Assembly (NCBI RefSeq): GCF_008120935.1
Contig: NZ_RDBO01000065.1
Location: forward strand, 161,208 to 225,207
Length of the DNA stretch: 64,000 nucleotides
Origin: Streptomyces sp. sk2.1
GTDB taxonomy: Bacteria; Actinomycetota; Actinomycetes; Streptomycetales; Streptomycetaceae
Reading direction: 5' to 3'
A model generated the notes under the pieces. That model was not told where the DNA came from. It saw nothing but the letters and a program-made list of their open reading frames with translations, and did not search any database. Below are positions 41,265 to 50,069 of the stretch, piece after piece. Within the stretch, counting starts at the first letter, position 1, and each line of letters starts with the position of its first letter. The translations under genes and the position numbers were made by a program.

Positions 41265-43526
41265 GTGTCGCTGCGCGGAGGTGATCCGACCGAGATCGGC
41301 GGCTACCCGCTTGAGGCTCGGCTCGGCTCGGGTGGCATGGGCACGGTCTTCCTGGCCCGTACGAGTTCGGGGCGGCCCGTCGCGATCAAGCTGATCCACC
41401 AGCAGTTCGCGGGGGACGACGAGTTCCGCATCCGCTTCCGGCAGGAGGTGTCGGCGGCGCGGCGGGTGAGCGGCGCGTTCACCGCCGCCGTGGTCGACGC
41501 CGACCCCGAGGCCGATCAGCCGTGGATGGCGACGGCCTACATCGAGGGGCACACGCTCACCCAGCACATCGCCATGAAGGGTCCGCTGGACGGGGCGGAG
41601 CTGAGGAGGCTCGCCATCGGGCTGGCCGAGGCGCTGCGCGACATCCACCGGGTGGGGGTCGTCCACCGTGATCTGAAGCCCTCGAACGTCGTGCTCTCGC
41701 CCGAGGGCCCGCGCGTCATCGACTTCGGCATTTCGCGCGCCGCGGACCAGGAGACGCTGACGATGACCGGTCGGGTCATCGGCACGCCGCCCTTCATGTC
41801 GCCGGAGCAGCTGCAGGCGCCGCGCGGCGTGGGGCCGAGGTCCGACGTCTTCTCACTGGGGACACTGCTGGTGTACTCGGCGACGGGCCGCGGCCCCTTC
41901 GACGCGGACAGCCCCTACATGACGGCGTACCAGGTACTGCACGAGGAGCCGTCGCTGGACGCCGTGCCGGTGGCGCTGCGCGCGGTCGTCGAACTGTGCC
42001 TGGACAAGGAGCCCGACAAGCGCCCCTCGGCGGACGAACTCCTCGTGCTGCTGCGGGACCTGCCGGCCGACCTCGGAGGGGTCGACGCGGGCGGGGCCGA
42101 CGCGGGCCGTACCCGCGACGTGGCCACCGAGCACGACTTCGCGGCGCGGGACACCCCGGCGCCGACGGCCCCGGTCGTCACCCCGGCCGGTCCCGACACG
42201 GGAGGCACCGGTGTGGGAACCACCGGTACTCCCGCCGGCCGCCGTCCGGGGCGCCGGTGGCGGCCCGTGCTCGCGGCCGCGGTCGCGGTGGCTGCGATCG
42301 GCGGGGGCGTGGCCGTGCTGAAGGTGGCCGGCCCCGGGGGCAACGACGGCAGCGGTGGCGGCGGTGACAGCGTCGCGACGCCGGGCGCCGCGCTTCCGGC
42401 CGGTTTCGAGCCGTGGCACACGACCGTGCGGGGCGGTCGCCCGGAAATTCCCGACGAGCTGCGCTGCGTCGCGCGGGACGAGGCGCTGTTCTGCGGGGGC
42501 GGCAGCGTCGTCGCGACCCGTATCGAGGTCACGGACGGCTCGTCGAAGTGGACGGTGAAGAGCCCGGGCGTCCCCGTCCGGGGCATGCACCTGGTGGGCG
42601 CCACCGACGACACGGTGCTCGGCTACCGCTTCGCCGCCGAGAACTTCCCGCAGGACCCTCCCAGCGAGGTGGTGGCCATCGACGCGAACAGCGGCCGGGA
42701 GCTGTGGTCCGCACCGTCCGGCGCCCAGTCGCAGGCCGTCACGGGCCGGACCCAGGACGCCCTGGTGCTCGGCTCCGCCGTCGTGACGGTCGACGCCTTC
42801 AACTCCCGCCTGGAGTCCCGGGACGCGCACAGCGGTGAGGTCGCCTGGACGACACCGTTCCCCGCGGACGCGCAGTGCGCCCCCGTCCCGGTGGGCCCTC
42901 GACTCTTCGCGATGTGCGCGCCGAACGCGGAGGTGGACTCCGTGGAGGTGCGCCACTCCACCCTGTACCCGGTCGACCGCGCCTCGGGGGCGCTGGGCAG
43001 GCCCATCGCGGTCGACGGCCCCGTCGTGCCGATGGGCGTCGCCGACGGTGAGCTCGTACTCCTCCGGGTGCACTTGGAGGGACCGGAACTGACCGGTTAC
43101 GACGGGGTGGCGCGGGTCGACCCGGCCTCGCGGAAGGTCACGTACTCCCGACTGGCCAAGACGTACGAGGGGACGCCCGGCATGGCGGACGGCACCCTCT
43201 ACGTGAGCGGGCAGACCGGTCTCGTCACGGCGCTCGACCCGGCGACCGGCAGGGCGAAGTGGTCGCGGCAGACGAGCGTGGAGGGTGCGTCGGGTCCCGC
43301 CGCGGGCGGCGACGCGCTGTACTTCAGCTCGGCCACCGGCCGGGTGGTCGCGCTGTCGTCGCGCGACGGCAGGATCCTGTGGACGACCGACCCGAGGGCC
43401 GATGGCCTGACGGGCGAGATCGGCGCAAGTCCGCGTGTGACCGTCGCGGGCGGTGCGGTGGTCGTGGCCGCGGCCAAGAACACGCTGTTCGCCTTCGACG
43501 CGCAGAAGCCGCCGAAGCCGAGCTGA
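41265..43526 (+). CDS. Membrane Ser/Thr protein kinase with extracellular PQQ-like beta-propeller
   Basis: 753 residues from a GTG with GGAGGT and GGAAGA upstream. The kinase domain (about 10-270) has GSGGMG, Lys42, HRDLKPSN (134-141) and DFG (153-155). A Pro/Thr/Gly linker leads to one transmembrane helix (about 335-353, RPVLAAAVAVAAIGGGVAVL). Outside the cell is a PQQ/WD-like propeller with repeated blades such as VAIDANSGRELWSAPSG, YVSGQTGLVTALDPATGRAKW and VVALSSRDGRILWTT. This is the Hanks-type receptor kinase design of actinomycetes: the propeller probably senses a ligand and the kinase signals inside. Monocistronic as far as seen. Confidence 0.93.
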   Translation: MSLRGGDPTEIGGYPLEARLGSGGMGTVFLARTSSGRPVAIKLIHQQFAGDDEFRIRFRQEVSAARRVSGAFTAAVVDADPEADQPWMATAYIEGHTLTQHIAMKGPLDGAELRRLAIGLAEALRDIHRVGVVHRDLKPSNVVLSPEGPRVIDFGISRAADQETLTMTGRVIGTPPFMSPEQLQAPRGVGPRSDVFSLGTLLVYSATGRGPFDADSPYMTAYQVLHEEPSLDAVPVALRAVVELCLDKEPDKRPSADELLVLLRDLPADLGGVDAGGADAGRTRDVATEHDFAARDTPAPTAPVVTPAGPDTGGTGVGTTGTPAGRRPGRRWRPVLAAAVAVAAIGGGVAVLKVAGPGGNDGSGGGGDSVATPGAALPAGFEPWHTTVRGGRPEIPDELRCVARDEALFCGGGSVVATRIEVTDGSSKWTVKSPGVPVRGMHLVGATDDTVLGYRFAAENFPQDPPSEVVAIDANSGRELWSAPSGAQSQAVTGRTQDALVLGSAVVTVDAFNSRLESRDAHSGEVAWTTPFPADAQCAPVPVGPRLFAMCAPNAEVDSVEVRHSTLYPVDRASGALGRPIAVDGPVVPMGVADGELVLLRVHLEGPELTGYDGVARVDPASRKVTYSRLAKTYEGTPGMADGTLYVSGQTGLVTALDPATGRAKWSRQTSVEGASGPAAGGDALYFSSATGRVVALSSRDGRILWTTDPRADGLTGEIGASPRVTVAGGAVVVAAAKNTLFAFDAQKPPKPS

Positions 43527-43699
43527 TCCGGGCCGGGCCCCGCCGCCCGCCGAGGCCACCGAGGAGGGAAGGGCCGTACCGAGGCCCTCGTCGCCCCCGT
43601 ACGGCCCCGGCGCGAATCCGGCGGGAGGTCTCGCCGCTCGGGCGCTGCCCTTCCGGATCGGTTCCCGGGCACCACCCGTCGGCGCGGACCGTCGTCCGT

Positions 43700-43834
43700 G
43701 TGGACAACGTCGTGTTCACCGTCGGTTACGACGTCGACGTCGCCCAGGAGGACGAGGAGACGTACGCGCGCCTCGCCGAGGTCACACAGGAGCCGGCGGG
43801 CACCGTCGTGGAGCGGCTGGGGACCGCCCCGTGA
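43700..43834 (+). CDS. Possible small acidic protein, 44 aa
   Basis: From a GTG the strand encodes DNVVFTVGYDVDVAQEDEET followed by an acidic tail ending ERLGTAP. Almost every third base is G or C, which supports coding, but there is no ribosome site and no recognised family. It may be a leaderless small gene or a leftover fragment. Confidence 0.35.
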   Translation: MDNVVFTVGYDVDVAQEDEETYARLAEVTQEPAGTVVERLGTAP

Positions 43835-43942
43835 TTCCCGGCGCCGGCAGCGGTCACCGCCACGGCCGGGGCCGCGCCGCGTGATCTGCGACGGGCCCGC
43901 CCGCCGCCTCCGCGCGCCCGTTCGAAGGGCCGGTGAAATCGC

Positions 43943-43971
43943 TGGAGACGTCGATCCGGGCGGCTTATATT
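43943..43971 (+). promoter_or_regulatory. Probable promoter of the leader ORF and methyltransferase
   Basis: TGGAGA (43943-43948), 17 bp, TATATT (43966-43971). TATATT is an unusually A/T-rich -10 for this DNA. Confidence 0.45.
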
Positions 43972-44012
43972 TGCCGCGTTCAAGATCCGTGCGTCCGGAA
44001 GAGGTGCTTTTG

Positions 44013-44129
44013 ATGACGGTCCGAGCAGCGGCGGTCGACTCCGGTCGGCTGTCCTCCGTAAACGCCATGACCTCATCGAACCCAAGGAACACCTCTCGTG
44101 GATCTTCCTCGCATCTTCACCATTCGTGA
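44013..44129 (+). CDS. Possible 38-aa leader ORF overlapping the methyltransferase start
   Basis: AAGAGG at 43999-44004 stands 8 nt before the ATG. The peptide (MTVRAAAVDSGRLSSVNAMT and a Ser/Asn/His-rich tail) ends 32 nt inside the next gene in another frame. Codon bias is weak, so its product may not matter; translation through it could control access to the methyltransferase start. Confidence 0.35.
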   Translation: MTVRAAAVDSGRLSSVNAMTSSNPRNTSRGSSSHLHHS

Positions 44130-44844
44130 AAGCAGCCACCGCATCCACAACCCGTTCACCCCGGGAAAGCTCGCCGCCCTGGGGCGGGCGCTGCGTTTGG
44201 CGCCCGGGACCCGCGTGCTCGACCTCGCCAGCGGATCGGGCGAGATGCTGTGCACCTGGGCCCGTGACCACCACATCACCGGGACCGGGGTGGACATCAG
44301 CACGGTGTTCACCGAGAAGGCCCGCGCCCGCGCCGTCGAACTCGGTGTCGCCGACCGGGTCGCCTTCGTGCACGGCGACGCCTCCGGCCACGTCTCGGAC
44401 GAACCGGTCGACCTCGCCGCCTGCGTCGGCGCCACCTGGATCGGGAACGGCGTGGCCGGCACCGTCGAGCTGCTGGGCAGCAGTCTCCGCCCCGGCGGTC
44501 TGATGCTGATCGGCGAGCCGTACTGGCGCCGGGAAGTGCCGGACCAGGAAACCGCCGAGGCCTGCCTCGCCGGTGGCAAGGACGACTTCCTGATGCTGCC
44601 GGAGCTGATCGAGCAGTTCGGCGGCCTCGGGTACGACGTCGTGGAAATGGTGCTGGCCGATCAGGACAGCTGGGACCGGTACCAGGCGGCGCAGTGGCTC
44701 AACCTCCGCCGCTGGCTCGACGAGAATCCCGATGACGAGCTGGCCGCCGAGGTGCGGGCCGAACTCACCACCGAGCCCGCCCGCTACACGCGTTACCAGC
44801 GTGAATACCTCGGCTGGGGGGTCTTCGCACTGATGGGCCGCTGA
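44098..44844 (+). CDS. SAM-dependent methyltransferase
   Basis: 248 residues, a class I methyltransferase. The SAM loop is VLDLASGSGEMLCTWA (about 41-56), the acidic end of beta2 is GVDIS, and the next motif is VHGDASGHVSDEPVDLAACV. LLGSSLRPGGLMLIGEPYWR is the conserved later strand of small-molecule methyltransferases. The GTG at 44098 has AAGGAA 9 nt upstream. Substrate unknown; an isolated gene. Confidence 0.85.
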   Translation: MDLPRIFTIRESSHRIHNPFTPGKLAALGRALRLAPGTRVLDLASGSGEMLCTWARDHHITGTGVDISTVFTEKARARAVELGVADRVAFVHGDASGHVSDEPVDLAACVGATWIGNGVAGTVELLGSSLRPGGLMLIGEPYWRREVPDQETAEACLAGGKDDFLMLPELIEQFGGLGYDVVEMVLADQDSWDRYQAAQWLNLRRWLDENPDDELAAEVRAELTTEPARYTRYQREYLGWGVFALMGR

Positions 44845-44856
44845 CGGTCCCACCGG

Positions 44857-44890
44857 CGCGGTTCCGGGCGGCGTGCTGCCCGGAACCGCG
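44857..44890 (+). terminator. Terminator hairpin after the methyltransferase
   Basis: CGCGGTTCCGGGC and GCCCGGAACCGCG, a perfect 13-bp stem with an 8-nt loop, 12 bp past the stop. The rest of 44891-45180 shows no gene. Confidence 0.75.
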
Positions 44891-45180
44891 CGCGTTCCCA
44901 CAGCCGTGAACCGGGCCGTCGGCGTTCCACCGGGGCCGGGCCGGGTCCGGCCCGGGTCTCTGCCGGAGGGGCGGGTTCCGTGATCGTCCCGGAAGCCCCG
45001 GCACCCCGTTTGTCAGTGGTGGTCGCCATCATGGGGACATGACCGGTCCGGGCCCGGACACCGGTGGAACCCGACGGGGCCCGGCGGTGTCCCAGCACGA
45101 TGACCGGGAGAGGGCGGCACGGCCGATCGTGTCCGGTCGCGGAACGTACGCTCGCCGGGCGAGCGGCCAGGGAGGGCGCA

Positions 45181-46212
45181 GTGGGACATTTCGAGGGCTT
45201 CGACATGGCCGGGTTCTGGGACGACTCGGCGTACGCGCTGAAGGAGTACGTGGAGGAGGTCCCGCCCACGCGGGAGCTGATCGCGTCGGTGGAGGAGGAA
45301 ATCGGCGGGTACCGGCTGCCCGACTCCTACATCGCGCTGATGACCGCGCAGAACGGCGGCGTTCCGAACCGGGACCACTTCCCCATGACCGAGCCGACCT
45401 CCTGGGCCGACGACCACATCGTGATCAACGGCATCAGGGGCGTGGGACGGACCAGGCCGCAGTCGCTCGTCGGCGAGTTCGGCAGCCGGTTCTGGATCGA
45501 GATGTGGGAGTACCCGGACATCGGGGTCTACTTCGCCGACACGCCGTCGGCCGGCCACGACATGCTCGCCCTCGACTACCGCGCGTGCGGCAGAGACGGC
45601 GAACCGGCCGTGGTGCATGTCGACCAGGAGGACGACTTCGCGATCACCCCGGTCGCGGAGAGCTTCGAGGCCTTCGTCAGGGGCCTGGTCGACGAGTCCG
45701 TCTACGACACCTCGGAACAGGACCTGATCGACGCCCTGGAAACGGTGCGCGACGGCAGCTTCTCCCCGGTGCTGGTACGGGCCTTCCGCGAGGTCGCCGA
45801 CGTCCTGCCCGACGCGGACCGGCGGATGCGGGCCCTCGCGGAGGCCGTCGTGCACGACAAGGGGTTCTTCGCGCTGCACGCCGACGCGCGGTCCACGCTG
45901 ATGTACGACTACCTGTTCTGGCTGTTCACCGGTTTCAACCGGGTCGAATCCTTCGACCGGTACCTGAAGGCGCCCGCGGGGCAGGAGCGTTCCTACGCGG
46001 CGCCGGACTACGAACTCATGATCGTCTTCGGTCTCGTGGCCGAGCCCTACGGGTTCAGGACCGGCGGGTACGCCCCCGGCTTCCTCGAGGACTGGTGGGA
46101 GTCCCGGGTCGCCTCGGGGCGCATCGCCGAGACCGCCGACGGCTACCGGATGACCGATGCCGCCGTCGCCGCCCTGCTCGACGAGCTCGCCGCCGCGGTG
46201 GGCGACCGGTAG
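45181..46212 (+). CDS. SMI1/KNR4 (SUKH) domain protein with C-terminal extension
   Basis: 343 residues from a GTG at 45181 with GGGAGGG 5 nt upstream. Residues 15-180 match the SUKH fold (IASVEEEIGGYRLPDSYIAL, NGGVPNRDHFP, then FWIEMWEYPDIGVYFADTPS). SUKH proteins are often immunity proteins against polymorphic toxins. The last 150 residues are helical and unassigned (SEQDLIDALETVRDGSFSPV). No toxin gene is adjacent, so it may be an orphan immunity or a housekeeping SUKH protein. Confidence 0.8.
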   Translation: MGHFEGFDMAGFWDDSAYALKEYVEEVPPTRELIASVEEEIGGYRLPDSYIALMTAQNGGVPNRDHFPMTEPTSWADDHIVINGIRGVGRTRPQSLVGEFGSRFWIEMWEYPDIGVYFADTPSAGHDMLALDYRACGRDGEPAVVHVDQEDDFAITPVAESFEAFVRGLVDESVYDTSEQDLIDALETVRDGSFSPVLVRAFREVADVLPDADRRMRALAEAVVHDKGFFALHADARSTLMYDYLFWLFTGFNRVESFDRYLKAPAGQERSYAAPDYELMIVFGLVAEPYGFRTGGYAPGFLEDWWESRVASGRIAETADGYRMTDAAVAALLDELAAAVGDR

Positions 46213-46351
46213 CCGCGCCCGCCACCGGACCGGAGGAGAGGGGGCCGCCGTGTCCGGAGATTCGGTGCCCGGTCGGGCCCGGAGGCGCCCAGGGGTGGCG
46301 AGCCGAGGCTCTGATAGGTTCCAGGTTTTGATCCATCGGTGAGGGGGCTCC

Positions 46352-47611
46352 ATGGACCGGGTGCCGTCATGGCTGCGCAAGCCGCTGTTCATAGGGGTGC
46401 CGCTCGTGGCGGTGGTCGCCGGGGCGCTGTTCTTCCGCGGCGCCGACCGGGCGGACGACGGTGGGCATTCGGCGGCGAACCGGGCGCAGTTGAAGCGTGC
46501 CTGTGCGGGGCTGCTGCCGTACGAGGAACTGCGGGACCGGGTGCCGGACGAGGTCGCCGGTGCGGTGCGTCAGTACGGCACCGTGCTCGATCCCGGTGAG
46601 GAGAGCCGCTCCCTGGTGAACTGCTCCGTCACCTGGCCGGGGCACGGGTCGGTGCGGGTGCGGGCCGTCGCGCTCGTCTACCGGATACCGATGACGGTGC
46701 GGGCCGAGGACATCCTGCCCGGCGGTGGCGAAGAGGGTTACGAGGCGCCCGGAATCACCGGCCGGGCGGGCAGGGGCGGGCGGGCCTGGGTGGTCGCCGA
46801 GTGCCCCGGCGGGCTGGAGGGGCGGTTCCGCGAGGCGCCCGGGATGTATGTGACGGCCGATGTCGACCTGCCCGGGCCCGACAAGGGCAAGAAGGCCGGA
46901 TACCTCGCCGATTTCCGTACCGCCGTCCGGGTCGCCAACGGGATCACCGCCGCGCAGAAGTGCGGTGGCTCCCCACTGAAGATGCCCACCCGGATCATCG
47001 ACACCTACGAGGCCCATGTCACCGCGGACGAGGACGGGGCCAACATGGAGGTCGAGAGGATCGACGAGCCGGGTCTGGGCGTGAAGAAGTGCCGGGGGCT
47101 CGGCACGCGGGCGGGCTTCCCCGGCAAGTGGACCGCCAGTGGTGATCTGCAGGACTCACGGCTGTTGAGTGTCTGCGACGCCACCGTCCTGGACCGCGAG
47201 GACCCGATGGCCACCGATCCGGAACCGTCCGACGGCGCGGTGGTGGAGGTCTCGGCGGCGAGTTGGGCCGGGCCGCTCGGCGAGTCGGTCAACGACCAGT
47301 ACGACCGCACCGGTGACAGCTTCGGCTTCCGCGAGGGGGAGCGGACGAGGGTCATCCCCGAATCGAAGCCGCACGAACTCGCCCTGTGGGCGCGGTCGGA
47401 GTGCGCCGCGGGCGCCACCTACCACCGGGTCACCGTCCGCACGGAGACCTCCGTCATCGACGCGCGCACGCTCGACGAGGCCGAACGCACCGAATTCTCC
47501 GGGAACGTCCGCAAACTGATGGACAGTTACCTCGCCGACCCCGACGGCTGGCCCCGACAGCAGCGGTGTCATGACACCGAGATCCTGGGAGAGGTGGAGG
47601 GATGGCGATGA
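46352..47611 (+). CDS. Membrane-anchored exported protein, first of a pair
   Basis: 419 residues with one N-terminal membrane helix (about 11-28, LFIGVPLVAVVAGALFF) and a large extracytoplasmic part containing spaced Cys (RACAGLLP, VNCSVTWPG, AECPGG, QKCGGSP, KKCRGLG, SVCDATV, SECAAGA, QRCHDTE), so probably several disulfides. Two tandem domains of similar pattern seem present. GAGGGGG precedes the ATG. Its end overlaps the next gene by 10 bp. Function unknown. Confidence 0.78.
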   Translation: MDRVPSWLRKPLFIGVPLVAVVAGALFFRGADRADDGGHSAANRAQLKRACAGLLPYEELRDRVPDEVAGAVRQYGTVLDPGEESRSLVNCSVTWPGHGSVRVRAVALVYRIPMTVRAEDILPGGGEEGYEAPGITGRAGRGGRAWVVAECPGGLEGRFREAPGMYVTADVDLPGPDKGKKAGYLADFRTAVRVANGITAAQKCGGSPLKMPTRIIDTYEAHVTADEDGANMEVERIDEPGLGVKKCRGLGTRAGFPGKWTASGDLQDSRLLSVCDATVLDREDPMATDPEPSDGAVVEVSAASWAGPLGESVNDQYDRTGDSFGFREGERTRVIPESKPHELALWARSECAAGATYHRVTVRTETSVIDARTLDEAERTEFSGNVRKLMDSYLADPDGWPRQQRCHDTEILGEVEGWR

Positions 47612-48762
47612 GGCGGATCGTTCTGGGAGCGGTCGCGGCCGTGGTCGCGACGGCCGTCGCCGTCGCCGGTTATCTCCTGGTGCACGGCGACTTCCAGCGC
47701 TGGAGCGACGAGGCGGCGCTCGACGGAGCCTGCGACGGCCTGCTCGACCGGAACGTGGTGCGCGACGTCCTCGGGCCGGGAACCGTCGAGGTCGAGGACC
47801 CGATCCACGCCCTGGACAGGAAAGCCGCCGAGGCGAGCGGTACGGACCTGGTGGGCTGCAGGGTGAGTGTCCAGGACGGCGGATCCGCCGAGATCCGGGT
47901 CCTCGACACCACCCGCGCCGTACAGGACCTGGACAACCTCTACTACAGGGGTACGTCGGACGAGCTCGCCGTGCCGGTCGGCCACGGCTGGACGGGGCTC
48001 TTCGGCGCGATCCCGGCCCGCTTCGGAACGGAGGACCCCTTCGAGGCCGGCGAGGACGAGGAGGTGACCATGAGCCTGGTCCTCCGGTGTGCCCGGGGGA
48101 GCGGTCCCGAAAGCCTGTCCGTCACTGTCGGGACCATCCTCGACGAGTCCCCGGACGACCCGGCCGTACGACCGGAGTTCGCCAGGATCGCCACCTCCAC
48201 CGCGGCCAGGGTCTCGAAGGCCCGGCACTGCGGGGCCGAGCTCGGGAAGCCCGTCGGCAGCCTCGACCTGCCGGTGCGCGAGGACGAGTACGAGCCGCTC
48301 GGCACGGCCGACGGGACCTGCTCCGGCATTCCCGCCGCACGGGGCGTGACGACCGCCACCGAGACCGCTCGCGGAGGAGCACCCCACGAGATGTGCCGGC
48401 TCGGTGACGCCGACCGCACGACACGCTACGAACTCGAAGCGGACTACGGTCCCTATGCGCGGGAGCGGTTGTACGGCTACGAGGAGCACCGGCGGCGGCT
48501 CGGCAGCGAGGAGGCCGCACCGGGCAGCGACACCCCCGCGCACCACCGGGACCGGTACGGCCGGATGAGCTGGACCACGGCCATGTGCGAGGACGGCCGG
48601 GCCCTGTTCGTCCTGCGTCCCTTGGACGAGAGGTACGAAAAGGGGAAGCGCCTGGGGCCTCCGAGCGGCGAGGCGGACCTCGCGTACGAACGTGCCGTGC
48701 TGAAGGCCTTCGCCGAGCGCTCGGCGAAGGCCCGTGGATGCTCGGCCCCGGCCACTTCCTGA
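47602..48762 (+). CDS. Membrane-anchored exported protein, second of a pair
   Basis: 386 residues with the same plan as the upstream protein: an N-terminal helix (IVLGAVAAVVATAVAVAGYL), then an exported part starting DGACDGLLDRNVVRDVLGPG, closely parallel to KRACAGLLPYEELRDRVPDE of its neighbour, and later Cys at matching intervals (LVGCRVSV, LRCARG, RHCGAE, GTCSGI, EMCRLG). It is a diverged paralogue translated by coupling; ATG 47602 follows GGAGGG, ATG 47608 is possible. The two may form a heteromer on the cell surface. Confidence 0.78.
   Translation: MAMRRIVLGAVAAVVATAVAVAGYLLVHGDFQRWSDEAALDGACDGLLDRNVVRDVLGPGTVEVEDPIHALDRKAAEASGTDLVGCRVSVQDGGSAEIRVLDTTRAVQDLDNLYYRGTSDELAVPVGHGWTGLFGAIPARFGTEDPFEAGEDEEVTMSLVLRCARGSGPESLSVTVGTILDESPDDPAVRPEFARIATSTAARVSKARHCGAELGKPVGSLDLPVREDEYEPLGTADGTCSGIPAARGVTTATETARGGAPHEMCRLGDADRTTRYELEADYGPYARERLYGYEEHRRRLGSEEAAPGSDTPAHHRDRYGRMSWTTAMCEDGRALFVLRPLDERYEKGKRLGPPSGEADLAYERAVLKAFAERSAKARGCSAPATS
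48705..48732. repeat. 28-bp perfect palindrome in the 3' end of a gene
   Basis: GGCCTTCGCCGAGC followed at once by its reverse complement, encoding KAFAERSAKA. No loop, so a hairpin would need to open at the centre. Confidence 0.9.
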
Positions 48763-48788
48763 GACCGTTCCGGTCGAGGAGCCACGCA

Positions 48789-48821
48789 CCGGGTCCGTGA
48801 GCGCCGCGCTCACGGACCCGG
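48789..48821 (+). terminator. Terminator hairpin after the paired exported-protein genes
   Basis: CCGGGTCCGTGAGCGC and its complement, a 16-bp stem, 26 bp past the stop. Confidence 0.78.
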
Positions 48822-49013
48822 GGAGGCCCGCGGCCGTCCTCCGAGTGCACGCCCCGGAGCCGGGCGGTAACGTCGGTATCACCTGACGTCAGCAGCGGGG
48901 CAGCGGCAACGACACCGTCGCCCCCGAAACCGGTGTCGCCGTCATGTACGGCCGCGATACCGCCGCCGCCCCGTCGCGGCGGTATCGCGGGGCGAGGGGC
49001 ACGGGCCGGGGGC

Positions 49014-49676
49014 TCATGAGGCGTCCCGGTGCCGACCCCGCTCACGGGCACCCAGGCGCAGCCACACGTATCCGGCGACCGCCGCCAGGACCATGACGAG
49101 AACGGCCTTGGACAGGACCCCCACATAGGTCTCCACCAGGTCCCAGCGGTCGCCGAGCCAGTACCCGGCCATCACCAGCACCGTGTTCCACAACAGGCTG
49201 CCCACGGCGGTCAGCGACACGAAGAGCGGCAGCCGCATGCGCTCCACCCCGGCCGGCACGGAGATGAGGCTCCGGAAGATCGGCACCATGCGGCCGAGGA
49301 GGACGGCCTTGGTGCCGTGTCTGGCGAACCACCGCTCCGTACGCTCCAGATCGGATGCCTTCACCAGTGGCAGCCTCGCCCAGATCGCGTGCATCCGGTC
49401 GCGGCCGAAGAGCATCCCGAGCCAGTACAGGGCCACCGCGCCCACCACGGAACCGAGCGTGGTCCACAGGAGCGCGGAGGCCAGGGAGATGACGCCCCGC
49501 CCCGCCGCGAAACCGGTCAGCGGGAGGATGACCTCGCTGGGCAGCGGTGGAAAGAGGTTCTCCAGGGCGATGGCGAGGCCGGCTCCCGGACCTCCCATGG
49601 CGTCGACGAGATCGGCGGCCCAGCCCGCGACGCCTCCCGCGGGTTCCTGGGGAAGGCTCGACTGCACGAAATCCAT
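49014..49676 (-). CDS. DedA-family membrane protein
   Basis: 220 residues of the DedA/VTT family, thought to flip or transport lipid carriers such as undecaprenyl phosphate or phosphatidylethanolamine. Family signatures are ENLFPPLPSEVILPLTGFAA with the conserved Glu, LFGRDR, ARHGTKAVLLGRMVPIFRSL with the two essential Arg, and SVPAGVERM. Four to five hydrophobic segments. Monocistronic. Confidence 0.92.
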   Translation of the reverse strand: MDFVQSSLPQEPAGGVAGWAADLVDAMGGPGAGLAIALENLFPPLPSEVILPLTGFAAGRGVISLASALLWTTLGSVVGAVALYWLGMLFGRDRMHAIWARLPLVKASDLERTERWFARHGTKAVLLGRMVPIFRSLISVPAGVERMRLPLFVSLTAVGSLLWNTVLVMAGYWLGDRWDLVETYVGVLSKAVLVMVLAAVAGYVWLRLGARERGRHRDAS

Positions 49677-49931
49677 GACCTGACTCCCGGCCGGTGGTGA
49701 CGGGCGCGAGAAGTCCGTCGCGCCTCACCGGCAACGCTAGGAATCGGCGGTCGGCACCGGTACGAGGATCGCCCCCGAACCGGGTGCGGTCCTCCGCACC
49801 GGCCACCCTGCGGTTTTCCTCAACCGCGAGGCCACGGGGCCACGGTGTCACGAGGTCATGGGGTCACGGTGCCGCGCGGACGCGACGGCCGGGGGAGTCA
49901 TCGGCCGGGATCCCGGCCGGGCAGAAGCGGT

Positions 49932-49957
49932 CCGCCGCCCCCGGCCGGGGGCGGCGG
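49932..49957 (-). terminator. Terminator palindrome after the 31-aa micro-ORF
   Basis: CCGCCGCCCCCGG and its reverse complement form a perfect 26-bp palindrome, 17 bp past the micro-ORF stop. Elsewhere in 49677-49931 I see no gene. Confidence 0.65.
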
Positions 49958-49973
49958 TGTGCCGGGCCCGTAC

Positions 49974-50069
49974 TCAGTACGGCAGCGGGCGGCCGGACGG
50001 AGTCCGCAGATCGAGGGGCGCCGGCCGGGCCGGCGGTTGTGGACGTCGGACGATCCTGATGCGGCCCAT
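49974..50069 (-). CDS. 31-residue Arg/Pro-rich micropeptide
   Basis: A near-perfect Shine-Dalgarno, AGGAGG, stands 8 nt before the ATG at 50069 (an in-frame ATG at 50075 is too close to it). The peptide begins MGRIRIVRRPQPPARPAPLD and ends PLPY: strongly cationic, Pro-rich, with no hydrophobic run. A 26-bp GC palindrome follows the stop. It is divergent from the XRE regulator gene 300 bp away. Such Pro/Arg-rich peptides can bind ribosomes or acidic partners; this is only analogy. Confidence 0.55.
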   Translation of the reverse strand: MGRIRIVRRPQPPARPAPLDLRTPSGRPLPY

